This document shows, piece by piece, positions 1 through 7,847 of a DNA stretch of 64,000 nt (its first letter is position 1; the number at the start of each line of letters is the position of its first letter). This DNA is from Hyphomicrobiaceae bacterium. Lineage in GTDB: Bacteria; Pseudomonadota; Alphaproteobacteria; Rhizobiales; Hyphomicrobiaceae. The DNA lies in the NCBI GenBank assembly GCA_016793635.1, contig JAEUMD010000011.1, positions 62,001-126,000 on the forward strand. Direction: 5' to 3'. Position numbers and translations under genes: made by a program. The notes under the pieces are model-generated. The model did not search any database and was not told the DNA's origin. It saw nothing but the letters and a program-made list of their open reading frames with translations.

Positions 1-722
1 CTGTCCTTGCCGACCGGCTTGCCGAGCGACATCGTCTTCTCGGGGTCGAACTTGATCTGATCGTCCGGACCAACCGAGTGAGCGCGCCAGACCTGCTTGC
101 CGGTGTTCATGTCGTAAGCGGTGACATGGCACTGCACGCCGAACTCGCCGCCCGAGATGCCGACGATGACCTTGTCCTTGACCGGCAGAACGGTCGCGGT
201 GTTGGTCTCGCCCTTCTTCGGATCGCCGTTCACGGCCTTCCAGACTTCCTTGCCGGTCTTCGCGTCGAGCGCGACGACGGTGGTGTCAGCCTGGTGGAGG
301 AAGATCTTGCCGTCAGCATATGCGAGGCCACGGTTCACCGTGTCGCAGCACATGACGGGAATGACCGACGGATCCTGCTTGGGCTCGTACTTCCAGATGA
401 TCCGGCCGTCGTTGTTGAGGTCGAGAGCGTAGACGATGTTCGGGAACGGAGTGTGAACCCACATCGTGTCGCCGACCACGATGGGCGAACCCTCGTGACC
501 GCGGAGCACGCCGGTCGAGAAGGTCCACGCGACCTTAAGGTCCTTGACGTTGCTCTTGTTGATCTGATCCAGCTTCGAATAGCGCTGGTTGAAGTAGTCA
601 CCGGTCTGCAGGACCCAGTTGTTGGGGTCACTTACCAGCTTCGAAACGTTGTCGTTCGCCAGGACCGGCGAAGCGATAAACGTCGTCGCCAGCAATGCAC
701 CTGTTAGTGCACTCTTGCGCAT
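1..722 (-). CDS. xoxF: XoxF-type PQQ methanol dehydrogenase, N-terminal part
   Basis: Periplasmic lanthanide-dependent quinoprotein that oxidises methanol and passes electrons to a c-type cytochrome. The 240 residues present start with a signal peptide ending near SPVLAND. They then give the first blades of the PQQ beta-propeller, with [13 protein letters not shown], the vicinal disulfide pair Cys125-Cys126 that sits over PQQ, and [17 protein letters not shown]. These stretches match XoxF better than calcium-dependent MxaF. The ATG at 722 has AAGGAGGA just upstream. The C-terminal two thirds, including the Asp-x-Asp lanthanide site, lie off the left edge, so the XoxF call rests on overall similarity. 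Genes to the right encode typical quinoprotein accessory factors. Confidence 0.93.
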   Translation of the reverse strand, partial: MRKSALTGALLATTFIASPVLANDNVSKLVSDPNNWVLQTGDYFNQRYSKLDQINKSNVKDLKVAWTFSTGVLRGHEGSPIVVGDTMWVHTPFPNIVYALDLNNDGRIIWKYEPKQDPSVIPVMCCDTVNRGLAYADGKIFLHQADTTVVALDAKTGKEVWKAVNGDPKKGETNTATVLPVKDKVIVGISGGEFGVQCHVTAYDMNTGKQVWRAHSVGPDDQIKFDPEKTMSLGKPVGKD

Positions 723-749
723 TGCGCTTCCTCCTTAAGGTTCTTGCCA

Positions 750-761
750 CGCTTGCAAGCG
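750..761. promoter_or_regulatory. Perfect 12-bp palindrome in xoxF leader
   Basis: CGCTTGCAAGCG is a perfect palindrome about 28 bases upstream of the xoxF start, just before its ribosome binding site. It could be an operator or form a small hairpin in the leader. Its function is not known from sequence. Confidence 0.4.
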
Positions 762-826
762 GCAGCTGTCGTCAGCGTGTCACGGGCCTAGGAGCGGACT
801 TGGGGAACGTCCTGTTGCTTATGCTC

Positions 827-839
827 CGTAGGACCTACG
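827..839. promoter_or_regulatory. Perfect dyad CGTAGG-A-CCTACG upstream of xoxF
   Basis: Six-base arms around one central base, about 105 bases upstream of the xoxF ATG. Its position suits an operator or activator site for methanol or lanthanide control. I do not recognise the motif as belonging to a known regulator. Confidence 0.4.
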
Positions 840-1170
840 AAACGACCCCGGACAGATCGTCGCGGTGGGGCCTGAAGTCGCAGCTACCGGACGGCATCTA
901 GGCATTTTTTGTCAGGCGTTGCAAGACAAAGGTCGAAAGGTATCTGGGTCGCGGTCAATCCAGATGCAGACCAGAACAAAATGAGACAACGAAGCTGACC
1001 CATTATATCCGCGAATTTAAGCGGCTTATTGCGGCGCAGCGCCAAATGGTGCGCCGCACGTCTGATTGTCCGCCAAAAAAGCAAAACGGCTCGCAAGGGT
1101 TTGATTGGCCAGCTCACGCGGGACGTCCGACAATGGGAGAGCGGCTGAACGCGGAGCGGCAGGTGGCGAA

Positions 1171-2148
1171 GTGAACTGGATTGGGATGCTAAAGGCCGGC
1201 GGACTTGGCCTCGACCGTCGCCAGCTGCTGTCCGGGATTATCGGCAGCCTATTGTTTTATCGAGCGTTTCCGAGTGACGCTGCTGCGCACGCTACGACAC
1301 TCGTCGAAGTGGCGCCGGGGGTATTCGTGCACCGGGGCGAGCATGCCCCCGGCTACACGCCTGCCAATCGCGGCGATATTTCCAACTGCGGATTCGTCGT
1401 TGGCGGAGAATGCGTGGCCGTGATCGATACCGGCGGCACGGCGGCGTTCGGCAAAGAATTGCATCAGGCGATCCGTGGCGTCACTCCGCTGCCCGTCCGT
1501 TATGTCGTCAACACCCACATGCACCCCGACCATGTTCTCGGGAACGCCGCATTCCGGGGGGATGGCACCCATTTCGTCGGCCATCACAAGCTTGCGGCGG
1601 CGCTCACGGCGCGGGCTGAGCGCTATATCGCCGCCAACAAGACGGCGGCTGGCGATGAGGCCTTCGCCGGCACCGAAATCGTGCTCCCGGACATGGCCGT
1701 CGAAACGACGACCAGCCTCGATCTCGGCGGCCGCAGGCTGGAGCTCGTCGCACGCCGCACGGCCCACACCGACAATGACCTCACCGTTCGTGACGAAGCG
1801 ACCGGAACCCTATTCGTTGGCGATCTGATCTTCTCCGGGCACGTTCCCGCTCTCGACGGATCGATCCGGGGCTGGATCTCTTTGCTCGAGGAGCTGAGCG
1901 CTACTCCCGCCGAGCGCATCGTCCCTGGACACGGCCCGGCCTCCATGCCCTGGCCCGCGGCCGCGACGCCGATGTTGCAGTACTTGCAGGCCATTGCCAC
2001 CGACGTCCGGGACGCCATCGCCAAGGGTCGCAGCATGAGCGAGACCATGCGCACCGCGGCTGAGGGTGAACGTGCGAACTGGGAGCTTTTCGACGAGTTC
2101 CACCCGCGTAACGTTTCGGCTGCATTCGCCGAACTCGAATGGGAATAA
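1171..2148 (+). CDS. Metallo-beta-lactamase-fold hydrolase, quinoprotein-relay type
   Basis: Predicted exported zinc hydrolase of the SoxH-like metallo-beta-lactamase family found beside PQQ dehydrogenases (quinoprotein relay zinc metallohydrolase). The zinc motif HMHPDH is near residues 116-121, with further ligands in GDLIF and PGHG. The N-terminus carries DRRQLLSG followed by a hydrophobic stretch, like a Tat signal. The start is uncertain: GTG at 1171 follows AGGTGG, ATG at 1186 would also keep the signal, and 1105 looks too early. It is followed by the SoxYZ-like carrier gene, its usual partner, and read divergently from xoxF. The substrate is unknown. Confidence 0.82.
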   Translation: MNWIGMLKAGGLGLDRRQLLSGIIGSLLFYRAFPSDAAAHATTLVEVAPGVFVHRGEHAPGYTPANRGDISNCGFVVGGECVAVIDTGGTAAFGKELHQAIRGVTPLPVRYVVNTHMHPDHVLGNAAFRGDGTHFVGHHKLAAALTARAERYIAANKTAAGDEAFAGTEIVLPDMAVETTTSLDLGGRRLELVARRTAHTDNDLTVRDEATGTLFVGDLIFSGHVPALDGSIRGWISLLEELSATPAERIVPGHGPASMPWPAAATPMLQYLQAIATDVRDAIAKGRSMSETMRTAAEGERANWELFDEFHPRNVSAAFAELEWE

Positions 2149-2270
2149 GCGGCAACCGCGCCCAATCACCATGGGCTCGTGATCGGCGCACCGATTTCGA
2201 GTAGGATGGAAAAGCCCGAGAGTTCGGCCGATGCAGCCGTGCCCGGCGGTGGGAGGAAGGAGAAACAACA

Positions 2271-3140
2271 ATGTTCCCTGCCAAGAAGATCGACCACGGC
2301 CCGACCATGTCGTACCTGCCCCGCGTCATGCGGCGAGCAGGCGGCGCGATCGTCGGCCTAGCGTCTCTGGCGATTGCAGCCCTGACGCCCATGCCGGCCC
2401 TCGCCCAGGCCGCCGACGAAGACATGTGGCCCGGCATCCGCAAGGATCTTTACGCGGCCCGCGATATCGCCGAGGAGGACGGCGCGGTGGTTCTCGAGGC
2501 GCCCGTGCGCGCCGACGATGCCGCGCTCGTGCCGATCACGCTTCGTGTGCCAGCGAGCGTCGCGGAAACTGCCAAGTCCCTGGCGCTCGTCATCGAGAAG
2601 AACCCGATGCCCGTGGCCGCTACGTTCACCTTCGGTCCCGCGGCCGGCTCGGGAGAGCGCGTCATCGAGACCCGCGTGCGAGTCGACATGTATTCGAACA
2701 TCCGCGCCGTGCTCGAAACGTCGGACGGCAAGCTGCACATGGCGACGAAATACGTGAAGGCAGCGGGCGGTTGCTCGGCGCCCGCGTTGAAGGACCAGGA
2801 GCAGGCGCTCGCCGAGCTCGGCAAGATGAAGCTGCGCATGCGCGAGGGCCAGCAGTCTCCGCTGATGCAGGAGGCGCAGGTTATGATCCGCCATCCCAAT
2901 TATTCCGGGATGCAGATGAACCAGCTCACCGGCCTCTACATTCCGGCGAAGTACATCCAGAGCATGGAGGTCCGCCGCGGCAAGGACGTCGTGTTCGAGA
3001 TGGAAGGCGGCATCTCGCTGTCGGAGAACCCCAACCTCCGCTTCACCTACGGCTCGGGCCTCGACAACGAGATCAGCGTCGTCGCCAAGGATACCAGCGG
3101 GGCGACCTACACGATCCGTCAGTCGCCGAAGGGTTCGTAG
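2271..3140 (+). CDS. Quinoprotein-associated SoxYZ-like carrier protein
   Basis: A 289-residue exported protein in which a SoxY-like domain (about residues 50-180) is joined to a SoxZ-like domain (about 190-285). SoxYZ carries sulfur intermediates on a Cys near the SoxY C-terminus. Here the equivalent is Cys168 in KAAGGCSAP at the domain junction. The signal peptide ends near ALAQA. AAGGAG lies before the ATG at 2271, and another ATG at 2307 is possible. Fused SoxYZ-like proteins of this type are known from PQQ-dehydrogenase clusters, where their cargo has not been established. It is cotranscribed with the preceding hydrolase, and a strong terminator follows. Confidence 0.85.
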   Translation: MFPAKKIDHGPTMSYLPRVMRRAGGAIVGLASLAIAALTPMPALAQAADEDMWPGIRKDLYAARDIAEEDGAVVLEAPVRADDAALVPITLRVPASVAETAKSLALVIEKNPMPVAATFTFGPAAGSGERVIETRVRVDMYSNIRAVLETSDGKLHMATKYVKAAGGCSAPALKDQEQALAELGKMKLRMREGQQSPLMQEAQVMIRHPNYSGMQMNQLTGLYIPAKYIQSMEVRRGKDVVFEMEGGISLSENPNLRFTYGSGLDNEISVVAKDTSGATYTIRQSPKGS

Positions 3141-3203
3141 GCGCCGCGCCGCGGCGTGCTTGCCCCATGAAAGGCTTCCGGCTTGTCCGAGCTGGGTGTC
3201 ATA

Positions 3204-3244
3204 CGAAAACGCCGCCCGCACAGGAGGTGCGGGCGGCGTTTTCG
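3204..3244. terminator. Bidirectional intrinsic terminator
   Basis: Perfect 18-bp stem with loop AGGAG, with A-rich left and T-rich right flanks (GAAAACGCC and GGCGTTTTC). It lies between the convergent SoxYZ-like gene and the small secreted-protein gene, and can end transcription from both sides. Confidence 0.93.
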
Positions 3245-3285
3245 TTAGTCGTCGCGAGAGTGATCCCCTCGGGAAAGAGTACGTC

Positions 3286-3651
3286 TCAGAAGCAGCGCAG
3301 CTCGCCTTCGACTTGGGCGCGCTTCAGCTTCTTGATCTTCTCCTGGAAGATGGGACCGTGGAGCATGGAGACGTTCTCGCCGCCCCGCTGCACCACGCTC
3401 ATGACCGTCTCCGCCTCCTCGTAGTCCGAGTACGGCAACAGCTCGGCGATGGCATCGATCGAGCATGAGCAGCGCTCGAGAACCTCACGAGTCTGCCCGT
3501 TGACCTGCATGCATGCGAACACGTAGTCCGCACGGGCGATCGTCGGATAGTCGTTGTGCGGCAGCTCGACCGCCCGCGACGGGACGGCAGCGAGCAGCGC
3601 CACTGCGGTGACGGCTGAGAGCGCGGCGAGCGTGGCCCGGGTGGCAATCAT
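3286..3651 (-). CDS. Small secreted Cys-containing protein of unknown function
   Basis: A 121-residue protein not matched to a named family. A signal peptide (about residues 1-27, ending PSRA) precedes a small domain with Cys in FACMQ, ERCSCS and a C-terminal LRCF. It is therefore probably periplasmic and may carry disulfides. Its start overlaps the end of the upstream secreted-protein gene by four bases (ATGA), which implies translational coupling. It is the last gene of the minus-strand run from the MxaD-like gene to the terminator near 3.2 kb, so a role in quinoprotein methanol oxidation is likely but not shown. Confidence 0.72.
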   Translation of the reverse strand: MIATRATLAALSAVTAVALLAAVPSRAVELPHNDYPTIARADYVFACMQVNGQTREVLERCSCSIDAIAELLPYSDYEEAETVMSVVQRGGENVSMLHGPIFQEKIKKLKRAQVEGELRCF

Positions 3652-4352
3652 TTGATCGCTCCGACTCCATCGAGAACGATCCGCTCCTCGAGCCGCGGGC
3701 TCAGCTCTTGCGGGCTCGCGTAGACGGAGCGCGTCTCGGCAAAATGACCCGGTATCTGATCGCTGACGACGATTTCGAACGAGCTCCCATCGTAGCCCTG
3801 CATCTTGAGCGCGTTGGGATCGCCGGCGTAGGGCGTAAGCTTCACCCGGTAGCCCTCAACCTTTCGACCCTTGTAGTCGATCGCAACCGGTTCCACGGTG
3901 GTGCCGCCGTCGAGCTGCTGCTTGAAGCGGTTCTTGAGGTAAGGCCGGCTGCCGCCCGCCAGCATCGCGAAGTTGTTCACCGCACGGTCGAGAAAGACGA
4001 CCAGGAGCGGATTTCCCGTCATGCCGGAAATGCGCTGCTCGGGCCGCGCGCGGTCGGTGGTGAACACGCGGACTGAAACGGCGCGGGTGCCGCCCGCTTC
4101 CTCCTCGATAATGCCGACGTGGATGTCGTCGGTGAAATTCTCGCCGAGCACCTTCTGCTCCGAACCTTTGCGCTCGAAGTGATAGGTGAGTTCATCACCC
4201 TTCTTCAGGTTGGCGAGATGGCTGGCGTCGAACAGCATAGCGGTGGCGGCCGGTGCCGGAGCGGCGTGACCCGTTTCAGGCGTCGTCAGCAACAGTGCGG
4301 CGGCAAGGCAAGCAGAGCCGACGAGGGCGCTCCGCAGGATCGATGTCAGCAT
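3648..4352 (-). CDS. Secreted protein of unknown function, quinoprotein neighbourhood
   Basis: A 234-residue protein with an N-terminal signal peptide (hydrophobic to about residue 25, cleavage near GHAAPA). The mature domain is rich in beta-strand patterns, such as GDELTYHFERKG and DYKGRKVEGYRVKLTPY. No catalytic motif was recognised. GAGGAGGA precedes the ATG at 4352. It overlaps the following small Cys protein by four bases, so the pair is probably made together. The upstream neighbours encode a PQQ-associated beta-propeller and an MxaD-like protein, suggesting work in the periplasm on methanol oxidation or enzyme assembly; this is inference from context only. Confidence 0.75.
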   Translation of the reverse strand: MLTSILRSALVGSACLAAALLLTTPETGHAAPAPAATAMLFDASHLANLKKGDELTYHFERKGSEQKVLGENFTDDIHVGIIEEEAGGTRAVSVRVFTTDRARPEQRISGMTGNPLLVVFLDRAVNNFAMLAGGSRPYLKNRFKQQLDGGTTVEPVAIDYKGRKVEGYRVKLTPYAGDPNALKMQGYDGSSFEIVVSDQIPGHFAETRSVYASPQELSPRLEERIVLDGVGAIK

Positions 4353-4604
4353 GTGTCGTGTTCCTCCTCAGCCGGGGTGTACCCCGTTGTTCGTTCGTTA
4401 ATGCGGTAACGCCGGGCCGGCGAGCAGGCCGCCACGATGATGGTCGGCGCCTTGTACAGACCGGTGTCGGGGCGCGCCAGACATTTGCCGAAGCATGGCT
4501 ACGAAGACTGCTGCGCGCCACTTCTCGTGCATCATCAATATGGTACCTGGGAATGGCGGTATTGGCGGGCTCACGAAATCGTGAAGCGCCGCGCCGGGGC
4601 ACGC

Positions 4605-5621
4605 TCAATCGGTCTCGCTCAGGAAGAGCCCGAAAGCACGCGGTCCATCCCCAACCGCCACCTTGCCCGTGACCTTCAGTGTCGCCACGTCGATGCGCTC
4701 GAGCGTGTTGTCGAACCAGCAGGCGACAAAGGCTTCCTTGCCGGAGCGGCTGACGGCGATTCCCTCCGGATGATCGCCGACGCCGACGAGGGCGGCGCGG
4801 GTCCCCGTGGCGATATCGACGACACTCACCGTGCCGCCGTACTGATCGGTGACGAATGCCCGCCCGTCGGCGAGCGCGACGGCGTATGGTCTCCGGCCGA
4901 CCTTGAAGGAACCCGCGAGCCGTTGCCCGGCGAGATCGACGATGCTCACGTCGTCGCTGCCGACGTTGGCCGTGTAGGCCCGCTCGCCGCCAGCATCGAT
5001 GGTGACACCGAACGGCCGTTCGCCGACCTTCACCACCGCCTTGCGCTCCAGCGTCGCGGCATCGATGATCGATACCTGATTGTCGTCGCGGTCGGTCGTC
5101 ACGATGGTGCGGCCGTCGGGCGTGACGGCAATTCCCGATGGCGACTTGCCAACCGCGACCTCGGCTTTGACGGCGATCGCCCCGGCATCGACGACGAACA
5201 GCTTGTGCGCGTACCAGTCGGCAACGAGCACATCTCCGGAGCGAGGGTTGACGGCGAGACCGAGCGGGCCGTCGCCGATGGCCAGGCGGCGTTCCACTTG
5301 CCGAGTCGCCGCGTCGACGACGTAAAGAGCCTTGCCCTCTGGCGCCGTGACGTAGACGCGCGATCGGTCTGGCGACACCGCGACGCCCGCTGGACGGCCC
5401 GGTATCGCGACCAGGCCGACCACGGCCATCGCGTCGACGTCGACAACCGTCAGGCTGTCACTGCCCTGGTTGGTGACGTAGGCAAAGCGACCAGCGCGCT
5501 GGGCCGCGGCGCCCCCCGCGAACCCGCACACCAGCGCGACCGCCACGGCTGCGATGATCGACACGATGGAAACCGAGCGGCGGCCGCGGCCGGGTCCGCC
5601 CATTAGGTTGTATCGTCCCAT
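4605..5621 (-). CDS. YVTN-type beta-propeller protein, PQQ-catabolism associated
   Basis: A 338-residue exported protein whose mature part is about seven repeats of roughly 42 residues. Each has the pattern YVTN...V.VVD......I.VG..P.G.AV.PDG, typical of YncE/YVTN seven-bladed propellers. The N-terminal hydrophobic segment (about residues 15-40, ending GGAAAQ) is a signal peptide. This family commonly sits beside PQQ-dependent dehydrogenases, and its biochemical job there is unproven. ATG at 5621 has only a weak ribosome site, and ATG at 5603 is an alternative. It lies 19 bases downstream of the MxaD-like gene and is probably in one operon with it. Confidence 0.85.
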   Translation of the reverse strand: MGRYNLMGGPGRGRRSVSIVSIIAAVAVALVCGFAGGAAAQRAGRFAYVTNQGSDSLTVVDVDAMAVVGLVAIPGRPAGVAVSPDRSRVYVTAPEGKALYVVDAATRQVERRLAIGDGPLGLAVNPRSGDVLVADWYAHKLFVVDAGAIAVKAEVAVGKSPSGIAVTPDGRTIVTTDRDDNQVSIIDAATLERKAVVKVGERPFGVTIDAGGERAYTANVGSDDVSIVDLAGQRLAGSFKVGRRPYAVALADGRAFVTDQYGGTVSVVDIATGTRAALVGVGDHPEGIAVSRSGKEAFVACWFDNTLERIDVATLKVTGKVAVGDGPRAFGLFLSETD

Positions 5622-5640
5622 CGCCTAGCGACCGCGCGGC

Positions 5641-6174
5641 TTAACCGCCCGTCTCCGCCGCCTTCTTCACCGCGGCGAGGCCACCGTCATAAACACCGGT
5701 GACGGCCTTCACAGCAGCTTCGTCGCTCAGCTCCGGCGGGGGATCGTTGTTCATGTAGCCGCGGTAGAACGCTCCTCTCCACGTGACGGTCGATTTACCG
5801 CCCTCTCCCGAAACCGACAGGGTGGAGGAGTAGTTTGTCACCGGCAGAACCTTCACGTCCACGTTGGTGATCTCGTAGGACAGCGAGTAACCGGTGGCGT
5901 CGTGCTTGGTCAGCGCCTCCTCGATCGTGCCGCCACCCTTCAGGGTCAACTTGCGTTTGGCGCCGGCGTCGTTGCCGCCACTCCCCTCGGTCTTCTCGAC
6001 AGCGGGATGCCAGCTCATGTCCTGGAAGTTGCCGATGATCTTCCAGACCTTGTCGGCAGGCGCGTTGATCTCGACCGATTTGCTCACCTTCTGGCGCGAC
6101 GGGCCATGGGCCTCCGCGACGGCGGGTAGCAGGACAGCGGCGGCGGCCACGGTCAGGGCCACGAAACGGATCAT
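5641..6174 (-). CDS. MxaD-like periplasmic SRPBCC-fold protein
   Basis: A 177-residue protein with a signal peptide (residues 1-22, ending AEAHG) and an SRPBCC/START-like domain (about 28-165) with NAPADKVWKIIGNF and DMSWHPAV. MxaD of methylotrophs is a periplasmic protein needed for full electron transfer from methanol dehydrogenase to its cytochrome; xox clusters carry homologues. The start at 6174 is chosen because GGAGGA lies seven bases upstream and the signal peptide begins there; longer readings to 6450 lack support. It is the first gene of the minus-strand accessory operon and diverges from fhcB. Confidence 0.83.
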   Translation of the reverse strand: MIRFVALTVAAAAVLLPAVAEAHGPSRQKVSKSVEINAPADKVWKIIGNFQDMSWHPAVEKTEGSGGNDAGAKRKLTLKGGGTIEEALTKHDATGYSLSYEITNVDVKVLPVTNYSSTLSVSGEGGKSTVTWRGAFYRGYMNNDPPPELSDEAAVKAVTGVYDGGLAAVKKAAETGG

Positions 6175-6393
6175 CTCTTTTCCTCCGGCGGCAACGGGTT
6201 TCACATCCACATGCTCAAGCTTGGCTGCGCACTCGCGCAACGCGCCGACCATAATCGCCATGGGCGTGGCGCGCAAATGACGTACACGCGGCAGCGGCGA
6301 GGCCGCCTGTTGCCCAAGCTCAGCAAGGGCAGTTGTACTATTGTCCAACACGTGCTTTTTTGACGCGCTGCGACGACAAGGAGAACAAAAAGA

Positions 6394-7731
6394 ATGCCAG
6401 CTCCCTCCCAAGGCATCGCGCGAGAAAAGGCTCCCCAGCCCGGCACCCACGGCTCCGTCTCATGCCCCTTTTGCGGACTTCATTGCGACGATCTCGAAGT
6501 CCGATCCGATGGCCGGCGCCTCGCAGTCACCGCCAACGGCTGTGACCGCGCCAAGGCCGGCTTCGAGCAGGAGCCCCCAGCTGCCGGCATGCCGCCGAGC
6601 ATCGACGGCAAGCCCGTTTCACTCGAGGCGGCGATAGCGCGCGCGAGTGACCTTATCGCGGCAGCGCGCCTGCCGCTCTACGGTGGTCTTGGAACAGACG
6701 TCGAGGGCATGCGCGCGGTGATGGCGCTCGCCGACCGTTCGGGCGGCGTCGTCGATCACGTGCTGAGCCGGGCGCAGTATCGCAACACCAACGTGCTCCA
6801 GACCCGCGGCTGGTTCATGTCGACGCTCACGGAAGCGCGCAACCGCGCCGACCTTTTCGTCATCGTGGCGAGCGACGTGTCAAAGCTGCATCCCCGCTTC
6901 GTCGAGCGCATCGTCTCTCCCGAGCAGACCATGTTCGACGCCCCGGCGAACGGTAGAACGGTGGTGCTGCTCGGCGCAGGCATGCCCCCATCAGCCGTTT
7001 CCGGCCGGCTCGTCGGCGACGTCGTCGACATACCGTGCGCCAAGTCCGACGTTCCGGCTGTCTTGGCCGAGCTGCGCGCGATCCTGCGTGGCGCACCACT
7101 CTCCGGCGCTCGCCCCGGCGGTGTCGAGATCACGGCGCTCGAAGATCTCGCGGCCCGCTGCCGCGCCGCTCAATATGCGGTGTTCGTCTGGGCGCCGCAG
7201 GCGCTCGACTTCGACGGGGCCGACGATGCCGTGCATATCGTGAGCGATGTCGTGCGCGACCTCAACAAGACGACCCGCGCCGCGGGACTTTCGCTCGGCG
7301 GCAACGACGGAGCCGCTTCCGCGGCCTCCGTCTGCTCATGGCAAAGCGGCTATCCCCTGCGCGTGAGCTTTGCCGGAGGCGTGCCGACCTACGACCCCTA
7401 TCGCTTCGAGGTCGCGCGCATGCTGGCCGAAGGCGAGGGCGACCTCCTGGTCTGGGTTTCTTCGTTCGGTCCCGACCCTACTGCGCCACCTGCGACTGCC
7501 GCGCCGACCGTCGTTATCGGCTCGCCCGCGATTCGTCTCGACACAACGCCCGCCGTTTTCATTCCGGTTGGCACTCCTGGTCTCGATCACCGCGGGCGTC
7601 TCGTTCGCTGCGACAGCGTTGTTTCGCTGCCATTGCGGCGATTGCGCGAGATCGGACTCGCGAGCGTCGCGGATGTCGCGACCGAACTCGCCGGCCGCCT
7701 GCCGGCGGTCGTGGCTCCGGCGGCCGAGTGA
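6394..7731 (+). CDS. fhcB: Formyltransferase/hydrolase complex subunit B
   Basis: Cytoplasmic subunit related to the molybdenum/tungsten subunit FwdB/FmdB of archaeal formylmethanofuran dehydrogenase. The N-terminal iron-sulfur ligands are retained: Cys24, Cys27, Cys31 (CPFCGLHC) and Cys50. The metal-binding Cys of FwdB falls in a segment here reading DHVLSRAQYRNTN with no Cys, fitting a bacterial complex that does no redox chemistry and releases formate by hydrolysis. The 445-residue length is normal. AAGGAG precedes the ATG at 6394. It heads the fhcBADC run; the spacing to fhcA is about 115 bases while the rest overlap. Confidence 0.93.
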   Translation: MPAPSQGIAREKAPQPGTHGSVSCPFCGLHCDDLEVRSDGRRLAVTANGCDRAKAGFEQEPPAAGMPPSIDGKPVSLEAAIARASDLIAAARLPLYGGLGTDVEGMRAVMALADRSGGVVDHVLSRAQYRNTNVLQTRGWFMSTLTEARNRADLFVIVASDVSKLHPRFVERIVSPEQTMFDAPANGRTVVLLGAGMPPSAVSGRLVGDVVDIPCAKSDVPAVLAELRAILRGAPLSGARPGGVEITALEDLAARCRAAQYAVFVWAPQALDFDGADDAVHIVSDVVRDLNKTTRAAGLSLGGNDGAASAASVCSWQSGYPLRVSFAGGVPTYDPYRFEVARMLAEGEGDLLVWVSSFGPDPTAPPATAAPTVVIGSPAIRLDTTPAVFIPVGTPGLDHRGRLVRCDSVVSLPLRRLREIGLASVADVATELAGRLPAVVAPAAE

Positions 7732-7847
7732 GCGCGCCCTGACGGCGGCACCAATCGATGCCGGACCAACCGGCGCCTGCGCGGCGTGGCGCTGAACGGC
7801 ACCCGCGCGAAGACCTCAAACGAACTCGTTCGAGCAGGACGGCAACG

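Larger units (their letters stand above)
723..1170. other. Intergenic region between divergent xoxF and hydrolase genes
   Basis: About 450 bases with no convincing gene. The part from about 900 to 1080 is visibly more AT-rich than the surroundings and should hold the xoxF promoter and that of the divergent hydrolase gene. Two perfect palindromes lie in the xoxF leader or promoter and are listed separately. No clear sigma-54 or standard -35/-10 pair could be fixed by eye. Confidence 0.5.

Noticed and set aside
884-1117. Possible 77-codon minus-strand gene upstream of xoxF
   Set aside because: It lies in the AT-richer promoter region, has no ribosome site and would place a gene inside the xoxF promoter.
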